Below are positions 35,201-46,070 of a stretch of 64,000 nt of DNA, piece by piece. The translations under genes and the position numbers were made by a program. How positions within the stretch are numbered: the first letter of the stretch is position 1; each line of letters begins with the position of its first letter. The DNA is from Triangularia verruculosa. Its lineage: Eukaryota > Ascomycota > Sordariomycetes > Sordariales > Podosporaceae. The notes beneath the pieces are model-generated. The model did no database searches. It saw only the letters and a program-made list of their open reading frames with translations, and had not been told where the DNA came from. The stretch covers positions 1 through 64,000 of the forward strand of contig MU863939.1 in assembly GCA_033296885.1 (NCBI GenBank). The letters run 5' to 3'.

Positions 35201-36310
35201 AACATTCTACGCCTGGTCTGCGGACATGGGGAGTCTTTACTCCCAACCTCTGCCCTCGAAATGTGGAAGGGCCGGCATGATGAGACAACATACTGGCATA
35301 TCATGCAGACCTGGAGTAAAAGATGTGATCAATGTAGGGAGGACATCGACATTGTTGACGAATGTTCCAATCCGGAGAACGCGGGTCTATCTGGAATGTC
35401 CAACTGCCATCATATAGATATGCGCAGATTGTCTAGGCGAGCTCAATGCTGACAATGACAATATACAGAGCTGTCCCATCTGTGGTAAAGGAGCCCAAGC
35501 GGTTGAAAGCAAACGTCGACGGAAAGGACCGAACGGCAATGTACCGGCAACGCAAAAGCCAGCCCCACCACCATCAAACAAGGTACAAGCACTCCTCAAA
35601 AACCTTCACCATGAGCAGGGGGTTTCATGTTTACCCCAACCCAACCGTACAATGGACATAAAGAAAAGGTGCCTACTTTTCCTTGCCTGAAATTGGTGCA
35701 ATCTCCGCCACGGCTGTGAGGTGCTAACTATTTCATAGCGTCGTATTCAGTTGTTGGGTTAGAATGCTCAATCTAGTCCAGCAACACATCGAAGATGCCG
35801 GTTTTGGTGTGGCGCGAATCGACGGAGGCACAAGCCTTGTTGACAGAAGCAAAGCAATGTCCAGGTTCAGGGATGATCCGTCATGTACAGTCATGCTAGC
35901 AACCATAGGGAGTGCAGCCGAAGGTGTGGACCTCACAGCAGCAAATAACGTTCATTTGCTTGAGCCACACTGGAATCCCATGGTTGAAGCGCAGGCGGTT
36001 GACCGAGTGCATCGAATTGGCCAAACTCGGCCAGTTACCACAATTCGCTACATCACTGACAAATCTGTCGACATGGTATGGATAACGCTGCGCACCATTT
36101 CCTTGCCATTCTTAAGATCTGGTGTTGACCCCTGATAGTATGTGCAAGCGGTCCAACAAGAAAAGCTACAGCTCATTGACCAGTCCTTTCTGGGCATTAC
36201 CAACGAGACACATACCGCTGATCAAAGGCAAAGCCAGAAGGTAAGATAACTATCTATCCTAAACGATTTGACGTTAACAAGAGACCCAGAAACTCAACGA
36301 TTTGCTCTGA
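32294..36310 (+). CDS. SNF2-family ATPase of Rad5/Rad16 type, with a frame break in the RING
   Basis: Eleven exons: 32294-33184, 33249-33826, 33890-34000, 34063-34132, 34208-34346, 34402-34432, 34498-34676, 34731-35668, 35739-36075, 36139-36240 and 36290-36310, all with GT-AG ends; about 1131 residues. The N-terminal 300 residues are Ser/Pro-rich and unstructured. The ATPase core shows GGILADEMGLGKTLS (motif I, joined across an intron), TLIITPKSTLAAW (Ia), VVLDEAHRIRN (II, across an intron) and WALTGTPIMNSL (III). Then comes an inserted RING-like region CDQC...CHHI-ICADC...CPICGK, and helicase C with VVFSCWVRMLNLV, GVDLTAANNVHLLEPHWNP and AVDRVHRIGQTRPV. Within the RING, at 35411-35418, one extra base moves the frame by +1; no intron explains it. 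Rad5/Rad16-type proteins act in DNA damage tolerance or repair. As read, the helicase C half would be lost. Confidence 0.88.
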
Positions 36311-37142
36311 AAGCAGACAGTTCTCCTGGCATGCAGGGTGGTAGCTATGTGAACTCGAGATGTCTACAGCCAACACCTCGATTCCCGGTTTTGGAACGAT
36401 GATTATACCAATGAAAAAGTAGAGATGCATGCCTGATGTTAACTGTACTTAAATACCAAAGCGGGACAATATGGGGGTAGGCCATGATGTTCGGGCCCTG
36501 ACATAATGGCCATCTAAATCCGAAAGTCTCCCTCAAACATCATGGCAGCCACGGACATCATGGCAGGCCTGGCGGGGCCCATATAAAAACAAGGATCCGA
36601 GGGCCCTGATTGGCCCAGGCCTTGGATCCAAGGCTTCCTATTGGCCAGGTTCAATTATACCAGTGTGTGGGCCAAAAATAGTGATGCAGTCGCAAGACGG
36701 CCTTGCAATTGAACCACCACCACGGCCAGGAATCGAACGCTAGCCTCACGGTAAGAAGGATACTGTGATCTACCACTTGGTAGGCTGGCCACTGGGCCAA
36801 TCACAATTTCACTGGTTCGGCCGGCCTGCCTTGGCCTTGATATATTGAAGCTAGCGGCAGGAGCGTTCAGGTGGAAGGAACCGGCCAATACCTGTGGGGC
36901 CTTGCCATGGTGTTCGACGCGGACATGATGTTTGAATAGGCCATAAGGTTCAACAGTGGCCACCATGGTTGGCCCCAGGGATTTCCCACTACGGTAACCT
37001 CAAGCACCATGATATTCTACATGGACTACAAGAGATCAGCCGACGGGGCTTCCACTTCCTTGAATAAATGTGTGTGGTATGCACATGGCACTTGACTTGA
37101 TCGCTATGTTACCATCTACGGATGGGTATTGTAGATCCTGAT
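36311..37142. other. Intergenic region with GGCC-rich repeats and a tRNA-like element
   Basis: Dense GGCC/TGGCC motifs and inverted repeats (for example GGTTCAATT near 36648 and AATTGAACC near 36708). Contains the Pol III-like element described separately. No protein gene. Confidence 0.5.
36674..36805 (-). ncRNA. Possible tRNA-derived Pol III element (SINE-like)
   Basis: On the minus strand, TGGCCCAGTGG (36799-36789) fits the A-box consensus TRGCNNAGYNGG, and CGTTCGATTCC (36739-36729) matches the B box GGTTCGANTCC at all but one position. A TTTTT run (36678-36674) could terminate Pol III. The A-to-B spacing is about 16 nt longer than in an intronless tRNA, and I cannot form a convincing acceptor stem, so a normal tRNA is unlikely. 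A tRNA-derived SINE or degenerate tRNA gene fits better. Confidence 0.3.
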
Positions 37143-40100
37143 TCATGATACATACTCAGGTGGACATATCCCTTTCTCAAGGTCCTCCTTCACCCGCGCC
37201 ACCAGTTCCTCCCAGCTAATACCTAACCATCGCCGCAGTTCTCTGGCACCTATCTCCATTACAACTGGCGTTTTAACTTTTGAGAAGGAGGGTTGACACT
37301 CCGGATCTGCGCCTCTGTATAAGAGAAACTTCGCAAACTCCGCTGACGGCGCACTGGACTTTCTCAAGGCTAAGCGAAGAGCTGTTGCCGAACCCATTCG
37401 ACTTATCTCAGTATCGTTGATGTTAGCACCAAGGTGAAGTAAATGTTTCGCTAAAGGTATTGACCAGGACCACTTTGCATTATTTCTCAGACACAGGTTC
37501 AGTTCCATCCTTTGCCAACTTGACAGCGAGACAGGTGGGACTATTGGGAGGCGTTTCCATAAGGATAATAGCTTCAGGGCTCTGTCAGCTCGGCCAGCGA
37601 CTTCTTGCATCCCGGCAGGAAATCTGAAACGATAATAGTCGTCACCCGATGCGTTCCACGTTCTTTTGAACACATGGACAAAGGTTAGGAAGGTAGCTTC
37701 GAACAACTCGTCAGAGTCTGATTTCAGGACCACATTGAGAACTAATTGGAAGAGCCGCAAATCATCGTCTGGTAGGCTGGGCACCTCCTCTTCCAGAAGC
37801 CAACGCATAACTTCAAGGTTCGCTGCTTCAGTTGCATATAATGTGCAGGCGATGGCACGAGGACACATCTTATTCTCCCATGGTATTATAGGAGGAAGTC
37901 GTTGGAATAAAGTCTTCAGCATCATGACTGAACCGGAGGTCCCTGCAATCTTTGCCATGTCTGCCTGAACATCGCGCGGCATTTTGTCAAAATAGGGCAA
38001 CAAGGCCTCAACTTCCTTGACTTCATCCGCTCTGATCAGATCAAAAAGGAGGCGCTGGACGTCGTCTTGGGCTAGATCCAACGTACCGATAGACTCGGAT
38101 TGTTGGGTGGTCCCATCGCGTAGATGAAACTTCTCATGGTGGTCCTTTTGCATGCGGCGAGAGAGGAATCCCACCTCGGCGAATGGACATCCATCCACTT
38201 CGCATCTCCAGGGCCTGTCGTGGCTCTTGATATGAGAGCGTTGTTCTGCTCGGGTGGAGAAACCTTTTCTGCGGAATGGGCACTCCAAGTACGGGCATTT
38301 GAAAAGCAGGGTTCCATAGAGCTTGCTGAGGGAGGTATACTGGCAACAAGTATCACCGTGTGCGGCGGCCGCACATAGCATCTTGTCGAATGTCTGATGG
38401 ATTGTGATCGAGAGCCCAGAGCTCAGAAGTGGGCAAGAGTCTAGCCAGGTTTCTCCTATTACAAATCAGTATAATAGACATAAAACATAAACTTGATTGG
38501 AGATTAAGTGTATTACCCTGGCACAGCTGAAAGTTGGATGACGCTGACCGTTCTCGAAACATGGCAGCTGCCGCCAAGAGAGGATAGACGTGCGGCAACT
38601 GGTTCTTATATGGCTGTAGTCTCGTTACCCAACCCATGCGACCCCCTGAACCATGGTCTTGGCTTTCTGCATCGCTGTTGAATCGTTCATTGGAAAAGCG
38701 TTCCAGGGCTTCAACCAAGCGGCCTTGTACCGGCACATCATGCCGATCGAATGAGAGGCACCTTTCGACCAAAAGAAGCCACATTGTTTCGACGTAAGTG
38801 TGAAGCCTATAAGACCCATGCAAGATCAAACGTTGAACCTCATCTACTTTCAGCTCAGGATCATGATGATCATGACAGGCATATTTGAGACACAACATGG
38901 CAAGATGTCTTGTCATCTCCTGCTTGTCAAGCCCCACGAGAATTTCTGGCGAAAATAAATATCTGTGACCGTTAGTTTCAGTCTTCCAAGCCACAGTCTT
39001 AGAACCGACTTCTCGAGATTCGTCGATGCACCCTGAGGGACTTACTCTTTGACGGTGAAGTGAACGAATAGGACTCGATCGTCCACGACCTCAACAACTG
39101 GGCCGCAAAGCTCAACTGGGTTGAGATTAACCGAGGATTGGTGCCGAGTCCTAGCTCCGAGCTCATCTGCATCAAGAGCCAAAAGTTGGTCGAGTTCGTG
39201 CACTGTCAAAGGACATGGAGATGAACCGACAAAGCCGAGAAGCTTCCTGGCCTTTTCTTGAGTCGATTTAAGTGGAAAGAGTTTGATCCTTTCTAATATC
39301 CTGGCATAACTATCGAATGTCGAACTGTTAGTGTTTACAGGCTCAATGTGCGTAGAGGGGCGGAAGCATGGATTAACTTACACCTCGTTGAGGTCTTGTG
39401 GCACGACCCGGAGAGCGTTTCGGACCTCTGGAATATCAGTGAGGAGCTCGATATAGCTCATGAGAACCCTTGCATAGAGGAACATCCCTGTTGGTCCCAG
39501 CATTAGCAAAGCTTTTTCACAGGCAAACGCCTAAGAGGGACAATCACCGTTGGATTTAGCGGACAGAGGAGATAGCAGACTCTCAACCTCCAGTCTCTCA
39601 TCCGAAGAAAACTGACGACATTTGAGCCATTCAGACGATCTCTGATTCACGAATGTTTGAATGCTCTCGGAGTTTCTATGATCAACTCGGATCCGGGGAA
39701 TCTTGTGGAGCAACCGTTCGATATCCGCCTCGGTGCGGCTGCAAGCTAGAATCCTCACATTGTCACAGTCCTGTGACAACTTGAGAACATGAGTGAGCAG
39801 TTTTTTGCGCTCTTCTTTATCGATCTCGTCGACACCATCAATAACAAGGTAGGTTGTACCGGCGCAATTGAGGACGTCCTTCAGAACAGAGGCAGCCGTG
39901 CCTGGGTTGTGCTTCATGTCACTTTGAGCTGACTGAGATAGCGCCGCTTGGAGATCCTCGCTCTGAGATGCTATCTGGAAGATCCAAGAATGCAAAACCG
40001 ATAGCGCCGTGGTTGGGAAAGCATAGGTCAGGAAGGCGTAACCAATCAACTTATCCATCTGCTGGCACTCCGTGATGACGGTGCCCGCCAAAAATGTTTT

Positions 40101-41096
40101 CCCTGTATCAGAGTTAGAGACTCGCTTTGAAGACCATAGATAATGAAGTAGGTATGTTACCGGCGCCAGGAATTCCTTCGAGCCACAACACTTTGTTCGC
40201 CGATTTGCCGCTATCCAGCCAAGCTTTGAATTTCGGATCACGGAGTAACCATTTACCTGTCCCCTCACAGGTTCGCGACGCGACTCTGTACAGATCAGGA
40301 TCATATGTCTTAGGGTTTGTGTCCGTCTTGATGCGATGAAAGTCCTGCCTTATTCTCTCCTTGGTGGACCTGTCGAAATCCTCGAGGGCCTTGGTCCTCA
40401 ATTCATGCTCTTGTTTGATATGTTCTAAGCGCACTTCCGACCGCATCAATAATGTGTGTCGCTCCAGATGCTCCTTGACAAGTTCGATTTTGTCTTTTTG
40501 CTGCGGCCATAACGCTTCAAAGAAAGATCGCCATCCTAGTTTGTATCAGAGAGTGCAACAAGATTATAAACAAAAGGTACTATTTACTGACTTTTCATAC
40601 TGAAGAACTTCAGCGTCACCGCATAGAAGTCAAGAACATCCTGGAAGAAGAGCGCCAACACATTATTCAGCTTCTGATTGTGCTTGAAGAGGTTCGCCAT
40701 ATCCATGAATTCTGGGAGCAGATCACCAATGTCGGCGGTCATCTTGATGATTGCATCCCAAGATTTTGTGAGTGTGCTGGTCCATTGAATGAGGAGCTTA
40801 ATGGGCCCCCAGATCAGAGCCAAGATGTCGGGCTGGACTTGGACAAACGTGTCGATTGCGCCAGAGTAGAGCCTCATTTTCTCCAAGAAGGGCTGGATTT
40901 TGGAAAGGTGCCGAAGATGTCCGGTTTTCCCTTGCTGCGCTTGAATCTTCTCTGCAAGATCGTACACCTGGTCAATTGACGTCGTTTTCAAGACTTCTTG
41001 GTAGAGGGCGTCGTCTTTCAATTCCTTCTTGAAGTCCCGGATGGCTTTCTGGAAGACCAGAGAAACGCTAGGATCAGCATAGTGCACTGTTGCCAT
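37143..41096 (-). CDS. NACHT STAND (NOD-like receptor) with C2H2 fingers
   Basis: Seven exons: 41096-40592, 40535-40161, 40102-39548, 39487-39382, 39309-39046, 38962-38517 and 38455-37143. All junctions are GT-AG with correct phase; 1187 residues. Residues about 1-170 form a helical N-terminal domain like the fungal DUF7708 region (LIWGPIKLLIQW...IGDLLPEFMDMANLF...FFQDVLDFYAVTLKFF). NACHT follows, with Walker A LEGIPGAGKTFLAG split by intron 2, Walker B TYLVIDGVDEID and a later NGMFLYARVLMSY block. Residues about 800-860 carry two C2H2 fingers (CPYLECPFRRKGFSTRAEQRSHIKSH; CEVDGCPF...H...H). The C terminus is helical, with weak ankyrin-like signs (LLHLGANINDTE, FLLYRGADPE). NACHT proteins are fungal non-self sensors that can trigger cell death; the C-terminal region normally senses. 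DNA binding or another sensor role for the fingers is open. Confidence 0.92.
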
Positions 41097-41834
41097 GATG
41101 GTAACTTGGCTTCCCAGGCTGTGGCGATCAGGTTCTAGTTGATGGAAGGACTGTGGTTTGAGCCGTTGGTGAGGTGTTTCGGGCAAAGTGCGGGGAAGGT
41201 CAAACGTAGGCCTCTGTTAGGCACAAACAAGTGTGTGCGTGTCTGCCTTGCGTACTGCAGGATGATTTGCCAAACGCTTGATTCGCCCAAGTATGTGCCT
41301 CCATACAATGGGATGCTGTCCCATCATGCATCATTGCGGAATACTATTTCCCCCCATCTACTAGTGAAAGTCCAAATTTATTAACAGGCAATCTTTTCGC
41401 ACAACGCGCTTCGTATCTCAACACCATGCGGCTAACTGTATATAAAGCTACAAGCCCCCCTTCTTCAAGTTTTTTGGGGGGAAAAAAGGACGAGGAGCTA
41501 TTAGCTTCAGGAATGGTAGAGGCTCTTTCTTCTTTCAAAGATAGTCTCGACGACCGAGCAGCTGTTAAAAGTCGTGGCCGTAGAAAATGCAGAAAATAAT
41601 AACAGGGTTAGGAAGTAAAAGAGGCAGTTGCCCAACCGACAAGCTGGTACTGGGTGATGATTTACCAAGTTGCTACAAAGACTAGAACTCATGTATTTTG
41701 GGAGTTCAGATTACAAACGATTGCTCGTTTCTTTGATCTGCTGTGCCGCTCTTGTAGCTGAAAATAGGTACATGCGGTTTGCCTCTGATCCGTCACAACA
41801 TCATCAACAAGCAAAAGTGATAGTCAGCTAGAAA
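41097..41834. other. Intergenic region
   Basis: Between the NACHT gene and the MYND gene. No gene supported. Confidence 0.4.
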
Positions 41835-42885
41835 CTAGGTACGGTACCCACCAGCCGGAACGCCTTGGTCCATGGTATTTGCCGCTAGACTGTAGATCGG
41901 GCACATTGCAGGCCAGTTCGGTCCAAAGGTCTTCAGGACTGCCTGCATGTCCGCTGATGAAGGGGACTTTCCAGCGCCCACTCTCTGTCGGATCAAAGCT
42001 TGCATCTCTCTGACTTCCTCGACTTTCTGCTTCTCAGCCTTAGTCGCTGGCCGCAAAGATCGAACAAGAGAAGGATCATTCATAAAGGCATTCAAAGCGC
42101 GCCATGGAGAACCAGGGGGCGGGTCAAGTAGGTATTCGATCCGGGCTTCTTTATGTTGCCCCTTGAGGGTGCATTTCATATCGTGGGCCAAATAGTAGCC
42201 GCATTTTCTCCGGGGTGTCTTGGCCGGTAAGAATGAGGCGGGTCAGAGGCAGGCTAGAGATTGTGTCAGTTACCATTTTTCCAACATGAGTCTGAGAGGG
42301 AGAGGCGCACGCTGTTCCGCGACGGTTTGGATGCCCCTCAAGACGGAGCGAGCTCATCAAAGCACGAGCCCCCGGGTCGGTAGCCGCCTTTGTGCTGTAG
42401 TAATCATGAGCATCGAGGCTAGGGGTGGTATCAGGTGCGCAGCACGTGGGTTTGTGGTGCTTCCAGTGCTTCTTCTGGCACTCCCTAGAGTGATAAAAGG
42501 CCTCGCCGCATCGCGCACACTTCTTCAGCGCCTGGAAGAAGCACTCGCGGCTCATACCGCACCCATCGCACTTGGTCGAATCGCCCAGATCAACTGCCTC
42601 TCGCTCGGTGCTCTCGAATAACGCAGTCAGCTTGCTCAAGAAACTAGCTCGGGCCGTCTCCAAGATATCCCGCTCTTCAGCGGTGCAGACGCCCACTTTA
42701 CAAAGTGCGGGTGTCACGCCGTGCTTTTTTAAGCTATCTTCGATCGCCTGGGCCATGTCAGGATCCAGGGTGGACCAGGTCCAAGGTGCGAAGGTTGGAG
42801 CCGAGGGGTCGGTGGGCGTGGGTTTGGCGAAGGCATCTAAAAGGTAGGGAATGGTGGCTTCAGCTTTCTCGCGTGTTGTTGGCAA
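41835..42885 (-). CDS. MYND-finger protein with a frame break
   Basis: The first part (42885-42151) contains a MYND zinc finger CDGCGMSREC...CARCGEAFYHSRECQKKHWKHHKPTC at about residues 105-150, then LTRLILTGQDTPEKMRLLFGPRYEM. The second part (from about 42162 to 41835, ending DQGVPAGGYRT) lies in the next frame: GQHKEARIEYLLDPPPGSPW, KVEEVREMQALIRQRVG, LAANTMDQGV. Together they match one continuous family sequence. The switch point is a run of four G on the coding strand (plus-strand C4 at 42159-42162): one base too many there. The apparent N terminus starts at a TTG codon; the true ATG may lie in an upstream exon, as CAATTAG resembles an acceptor just before it. MYND fingers bind proteins; no enzymatic domain is visible. 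Either pseudogene or homopolymer error. Confidence 0.75.
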
Positions 42886-43582
42886 TGAAAGAATCTGAGC
42901 CCGTCCGGCCTAATTGAGATATTCGCTCTGTGGGTTGACGGCCAGAAGAAGGTCGCCGACCGGATGGATGTCAACATGGCAGACGCCAAAAACCCAATGA
43001 TTGGGCACCAAGCCGCTGGGTACCTTCTTGGGAGGTTATTGAACGTGCGAACTTTTGCCTCCATGATTGGCTCGCAGAGGTCACAGGAAGATGAGACAGA
43101 CTTGGAGGTTGTGGCGATGCCAAGGCGCAAGGAACGAAGCACTGCTCTTGCAATGGAGAGGAGTGGAAGCAGTCTGCTTCGAGGTCTCGTCACTTTTGAG
43201 GACAGAGTCGAGAATTCAGCTGTGATTTGGTCTGTTGAGGGTGTGCAAGGTGCGGGGAAGTTCAAACTTTGGCTTTTGTTGAGCGAAAATGGGTCAGTCG
43301 GCCTTGCACCTGGCAAGATGTGCCTTAACTAACATTTATGATGCACCCACAAACTGCATGGATACCTACATTTCCGGACATTTATGGATGTTGTTCGGCA
43401 CCCCACCATGCATTCGCCTTAGATATTGGACTTTTACAACTAAAGTCGAGCCTGATGTGTTTAGGATCAGGAGGAATACAATCCTACCGATAATGGAATG
43501 TCCCAACCTCACTTATGGCAAGTTGGTCCATATGATCAAATCACCTGCATTGAGAAACACCGTATTGATATCACTCTAACCA
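42886..43582. other. Intergenic region, possible upstream exon of MYND gene
   Basis: Minus-strand open frames at 43316-42837 and 43153-42971 show no domain. One could include a 5' exon of the MYND gene, but I cannot identify it. Confidence 0.35.
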
Positions 43583-44923
43583 CTATGAATCAAAGAATCT
43601 CGCCCCTTTTATCACCACCCTAGGCAATCGCGTAATGCCCATCCTCTGCTGCTTGACCAAGTGCATAGCCATAGCAAACTCATCCTTATCCAGATACCCA
43701 TCCCCATCAATATCAGCAAGCTCCCAGATCCATCCAAGAACATCAGCCGACAGCTTCGAATTATTCAGAAAAAGACTTGCTTGTTCCCCGCTAATGACAC
43801 CAGTACCACCCGCATCCAATCTGTCAAACACCTCGTCAAATCTTGCCCTATCCTCAGCATCGACAAGCCTCTCCTGCCGAATAAGATCCAAAGCCATGCT
43901 GAACTCCTCCCTATTGAGATAACCCTTGTTACCACTATCAACCTGTGCCCAGATATTTCCCAGCGTCCTCGCCGGTAGACATGACTGATCAAAGAAAGGC
44001 GCTGCCTCCTCTGCAAGCAGGTACCCCTTCTCCCCCTTGTCAAGTTTGGCGAACATCTGCTTGACCCGCTCTTGGCAAACAAGGTCCATCGCCAGAGCGA
44101 ATTGTTCTTTGGTGAGATATCCTTGATTATCTTTATCTGCCTCAGCCCAAATCTCTGCCAGCATCTGAGTTGGCAGATTCAAGGTCTGGAAAAACGGCAG
44201 TGCCTCGTCACCAGTGATGACCCCATTCTGGTCTCGGTCGAGCCTTCCGAAAATCTCATTCCACTGGGCAGTGCGGTTGTCCTGACGGCAAAACGGGTTG
44301 TGAGTAAGACTCGGGTTTTGCGCAAGCGAGTCATCATCAGCTACTGCCCCGGTATACGCGTCAACGGCTTGTGTCAGGTTATGAGTTAGAGCCCGCGGCT
44401 GGGTTGATGTTGCTTTGGGGATGTCAATGACGGCTGTTGAGATCTCTTCTTCCGCCTCTTCCGACTCGATGTCAAGAACAGTCACCGAAACACGGCTTCT
44501 ACCATCCTTGACACTCTTCAAAGCCAACAGAGCAACGGCGTCCAATGCTATGTGCAACGTATCACGATGCGCCTTGAGCAGCTCCCGTAAGTTGTTGACT
44601 TTGGATTTGACATCAAAAGTCCACCTTTGTTCACCGCCGAGCGCCGTGCTGATCTTCTCAGTTACGTCTGAGCAGTTGTCTATCGTTGTCAGAGCCCGAG
44701 TATGGACATCCGCGGGCAAAGTACGGTCATCAATGACGGCGGTATCATCTCTGAGCAGCTCAACAATAAGTTGAAGCTGCGACAATTCACCGGTGATAGC
44801 CAAAAGGTCAGATCTTGAGTCACGCGAATGCCGGCAGAACGTAGTGACGGCACCTGCTGTATTTGTGACAACTGTGGCGAGATTAGAAAGTGATGTGGTA
44901 ACTGTGCCGGATGTTGAAGCCAT
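43583..44923 (-). CDS. HeLo-like N-terminal domain fused to three EH/EF-hand modules
   Basis: Single exon, 446 residues from ATG 44923; an upstream TTG frame start is ignored. Residues about 1-170 are helical and begin MASTSGTVTTSLSNLATVV, with DLLAITGELSQLQLIVELLRDD, resembling the HeLo-like or fungal STAND N-terminal domain. The C-terminal half contains three EH-type modules, each with two EF hands and the conserved (A/N/W)IW motif: LAEIWAEADKDNQGYLTKEQF, LGNIWAQVDSGNKGYLNREEF and LGWIWELADIDGDGYLDKDEF. The last loop (DIDGDGYLDKDE) is a canonical calcium loop; some others lack acidic ligands. EH modules bind Asn-Pro-Phe peptides in endocytic proteins. No nucleotide-binding domain is present. 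The combination suggests a membrane or cell-death-linked domain with an endocytosis-type adaptor tail; function unknown. Confidence 0.85.
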   Translation of the reverse strand: MASTSGTVTTSLSNLATVVTNTAGAVTTFCRHSRDSRSDLLAITGELSQLQLIVELLRDDTAVIDDRTLPADVHTRALTTIDNCSDVTEKISTALGGEQRWTFDVKSKVNNLRELLKAHRDTLHIALDAVALLALKSVKDGRSRVSVTVLDIESEEAEEEISTAVIDIPKATSTQPRALTHNLTQAVDAYTGAVADDDSLAQNPSLTHNPFCRQDNRTAQWNEIFGRLDRDQNGVITGDEALPFFQTLNLPTQMLAEIWAEADKDNQGYLTKEQFALAMDLVCQERVKQMFAKLDKGEKGYLLAEEAAPFFDQSCLPARTLGNIWAQVDSGNKGYLNREEFSMALDLIRQERLVDAEDRARFDEVFDRLDAGGTGVISGEQASLFLNNSKLSADVLGWIWELADIDGDGYLDKDEFAMAMHLVKQQRMGITRLPRVVIKGARFFDS

Positions 44924-46070
44924 GTTGAAGATGAACAACCGGATGGTACGAACAGCGTAACCAAGATAGGCCTCTTCTCACTGCGAGCATACCTCAAAAT
45001 CGCTGTTGTAGCTATTTCTCCCGCGTGAGTCCCGGGCCTCAATTGAAACCCACCGAGTTTCTGTGTTTGGCTAGCCTACAACTTGGCATATTTCAGCCGC
45101 ACCAGTCCCAGCTGCCTCAATGTGTTGTCCCAACTCCTTTCATGTTCACTGGCCCTGCTTCCTCCCCTTGATGCCGCATTCCCTTCCTTTCCATGACTCC
45201 CCTGGACCCAACCTACTTCCACCTTAAACCTACCTACCGCATTCCCGAAACTCTCAACTCCCTCCCGAAACAGAAATTTAACTCCGCCTGGGTTAGGGCC
45301 CCTCCCCTCCCAACCCTCTTTCCTGCACAAGTCCGTGCACACAGCCCCTTTTGTGGAGACATTCCCCCCTTTTAAATGTTTCAATCGCAAAAGCACCTAA
45401 AAACAGGAGATAAAGTCCGCCGTGGTAGGGACCGATTTCACATCTCGCAGGCACTGCCTCCCTCTCAATCTTGACACGTTGAATCTTTACGGGAGTGGAT
45501 TACTCACCCTACTCATGCTTCGCAGTACGTGCCCTTTGCGATGTAGTTGCCATATTTAGACCCTAACCCTGAAGCCAAGGCAGATTTAGGGAAATCAAGG
45601 TGGTACCTACTCAGTAAGCCCACCGGTATGCCTGGATGAGAAAGGGTGACTGTCGGTTTGAGGGTGTCATGATTTCATTCTTGGATCAATTTTGCAGTGA
45701 GACGTTTCTGACATATGGCAAGGAAGAAAAGCATAAACGCTCAGGTACGAGCGCCGAGAAGTTACCTATTGAAGCTCTTTGCTGTCGAGCATCCTCCATC
45801 GCCCATGAATAATCGTTGAACAATCAGCTCTCGACATGGGAGCATTCGACATATTAAATCATCATGTTTCAGGACTCACGTTGTCGCTTTCTTGGGTGTC
45901 TTAAGAAAGTAGCAAAGATATTTACATGCTGATGGGCAAAGGGCTATAGGCACTATTCTGAACCAAGTCAAATAGGCACCAAGGGAGAAGTTGCAGCTTC
46001 CAGGTTGAAAAGAAAAGCAAATCCATTTGTTATCCATAGCTAAAAAGCCCAAAGATGACAACAACACAAT
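44924..46070. other. Intergenic region
   Basis: No supported gene. Pyrimidine-rich sequence around 45180-45300 and a CCCTAACCCT telomere-like motif at about 45561-45570. Confidence 0.4.
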
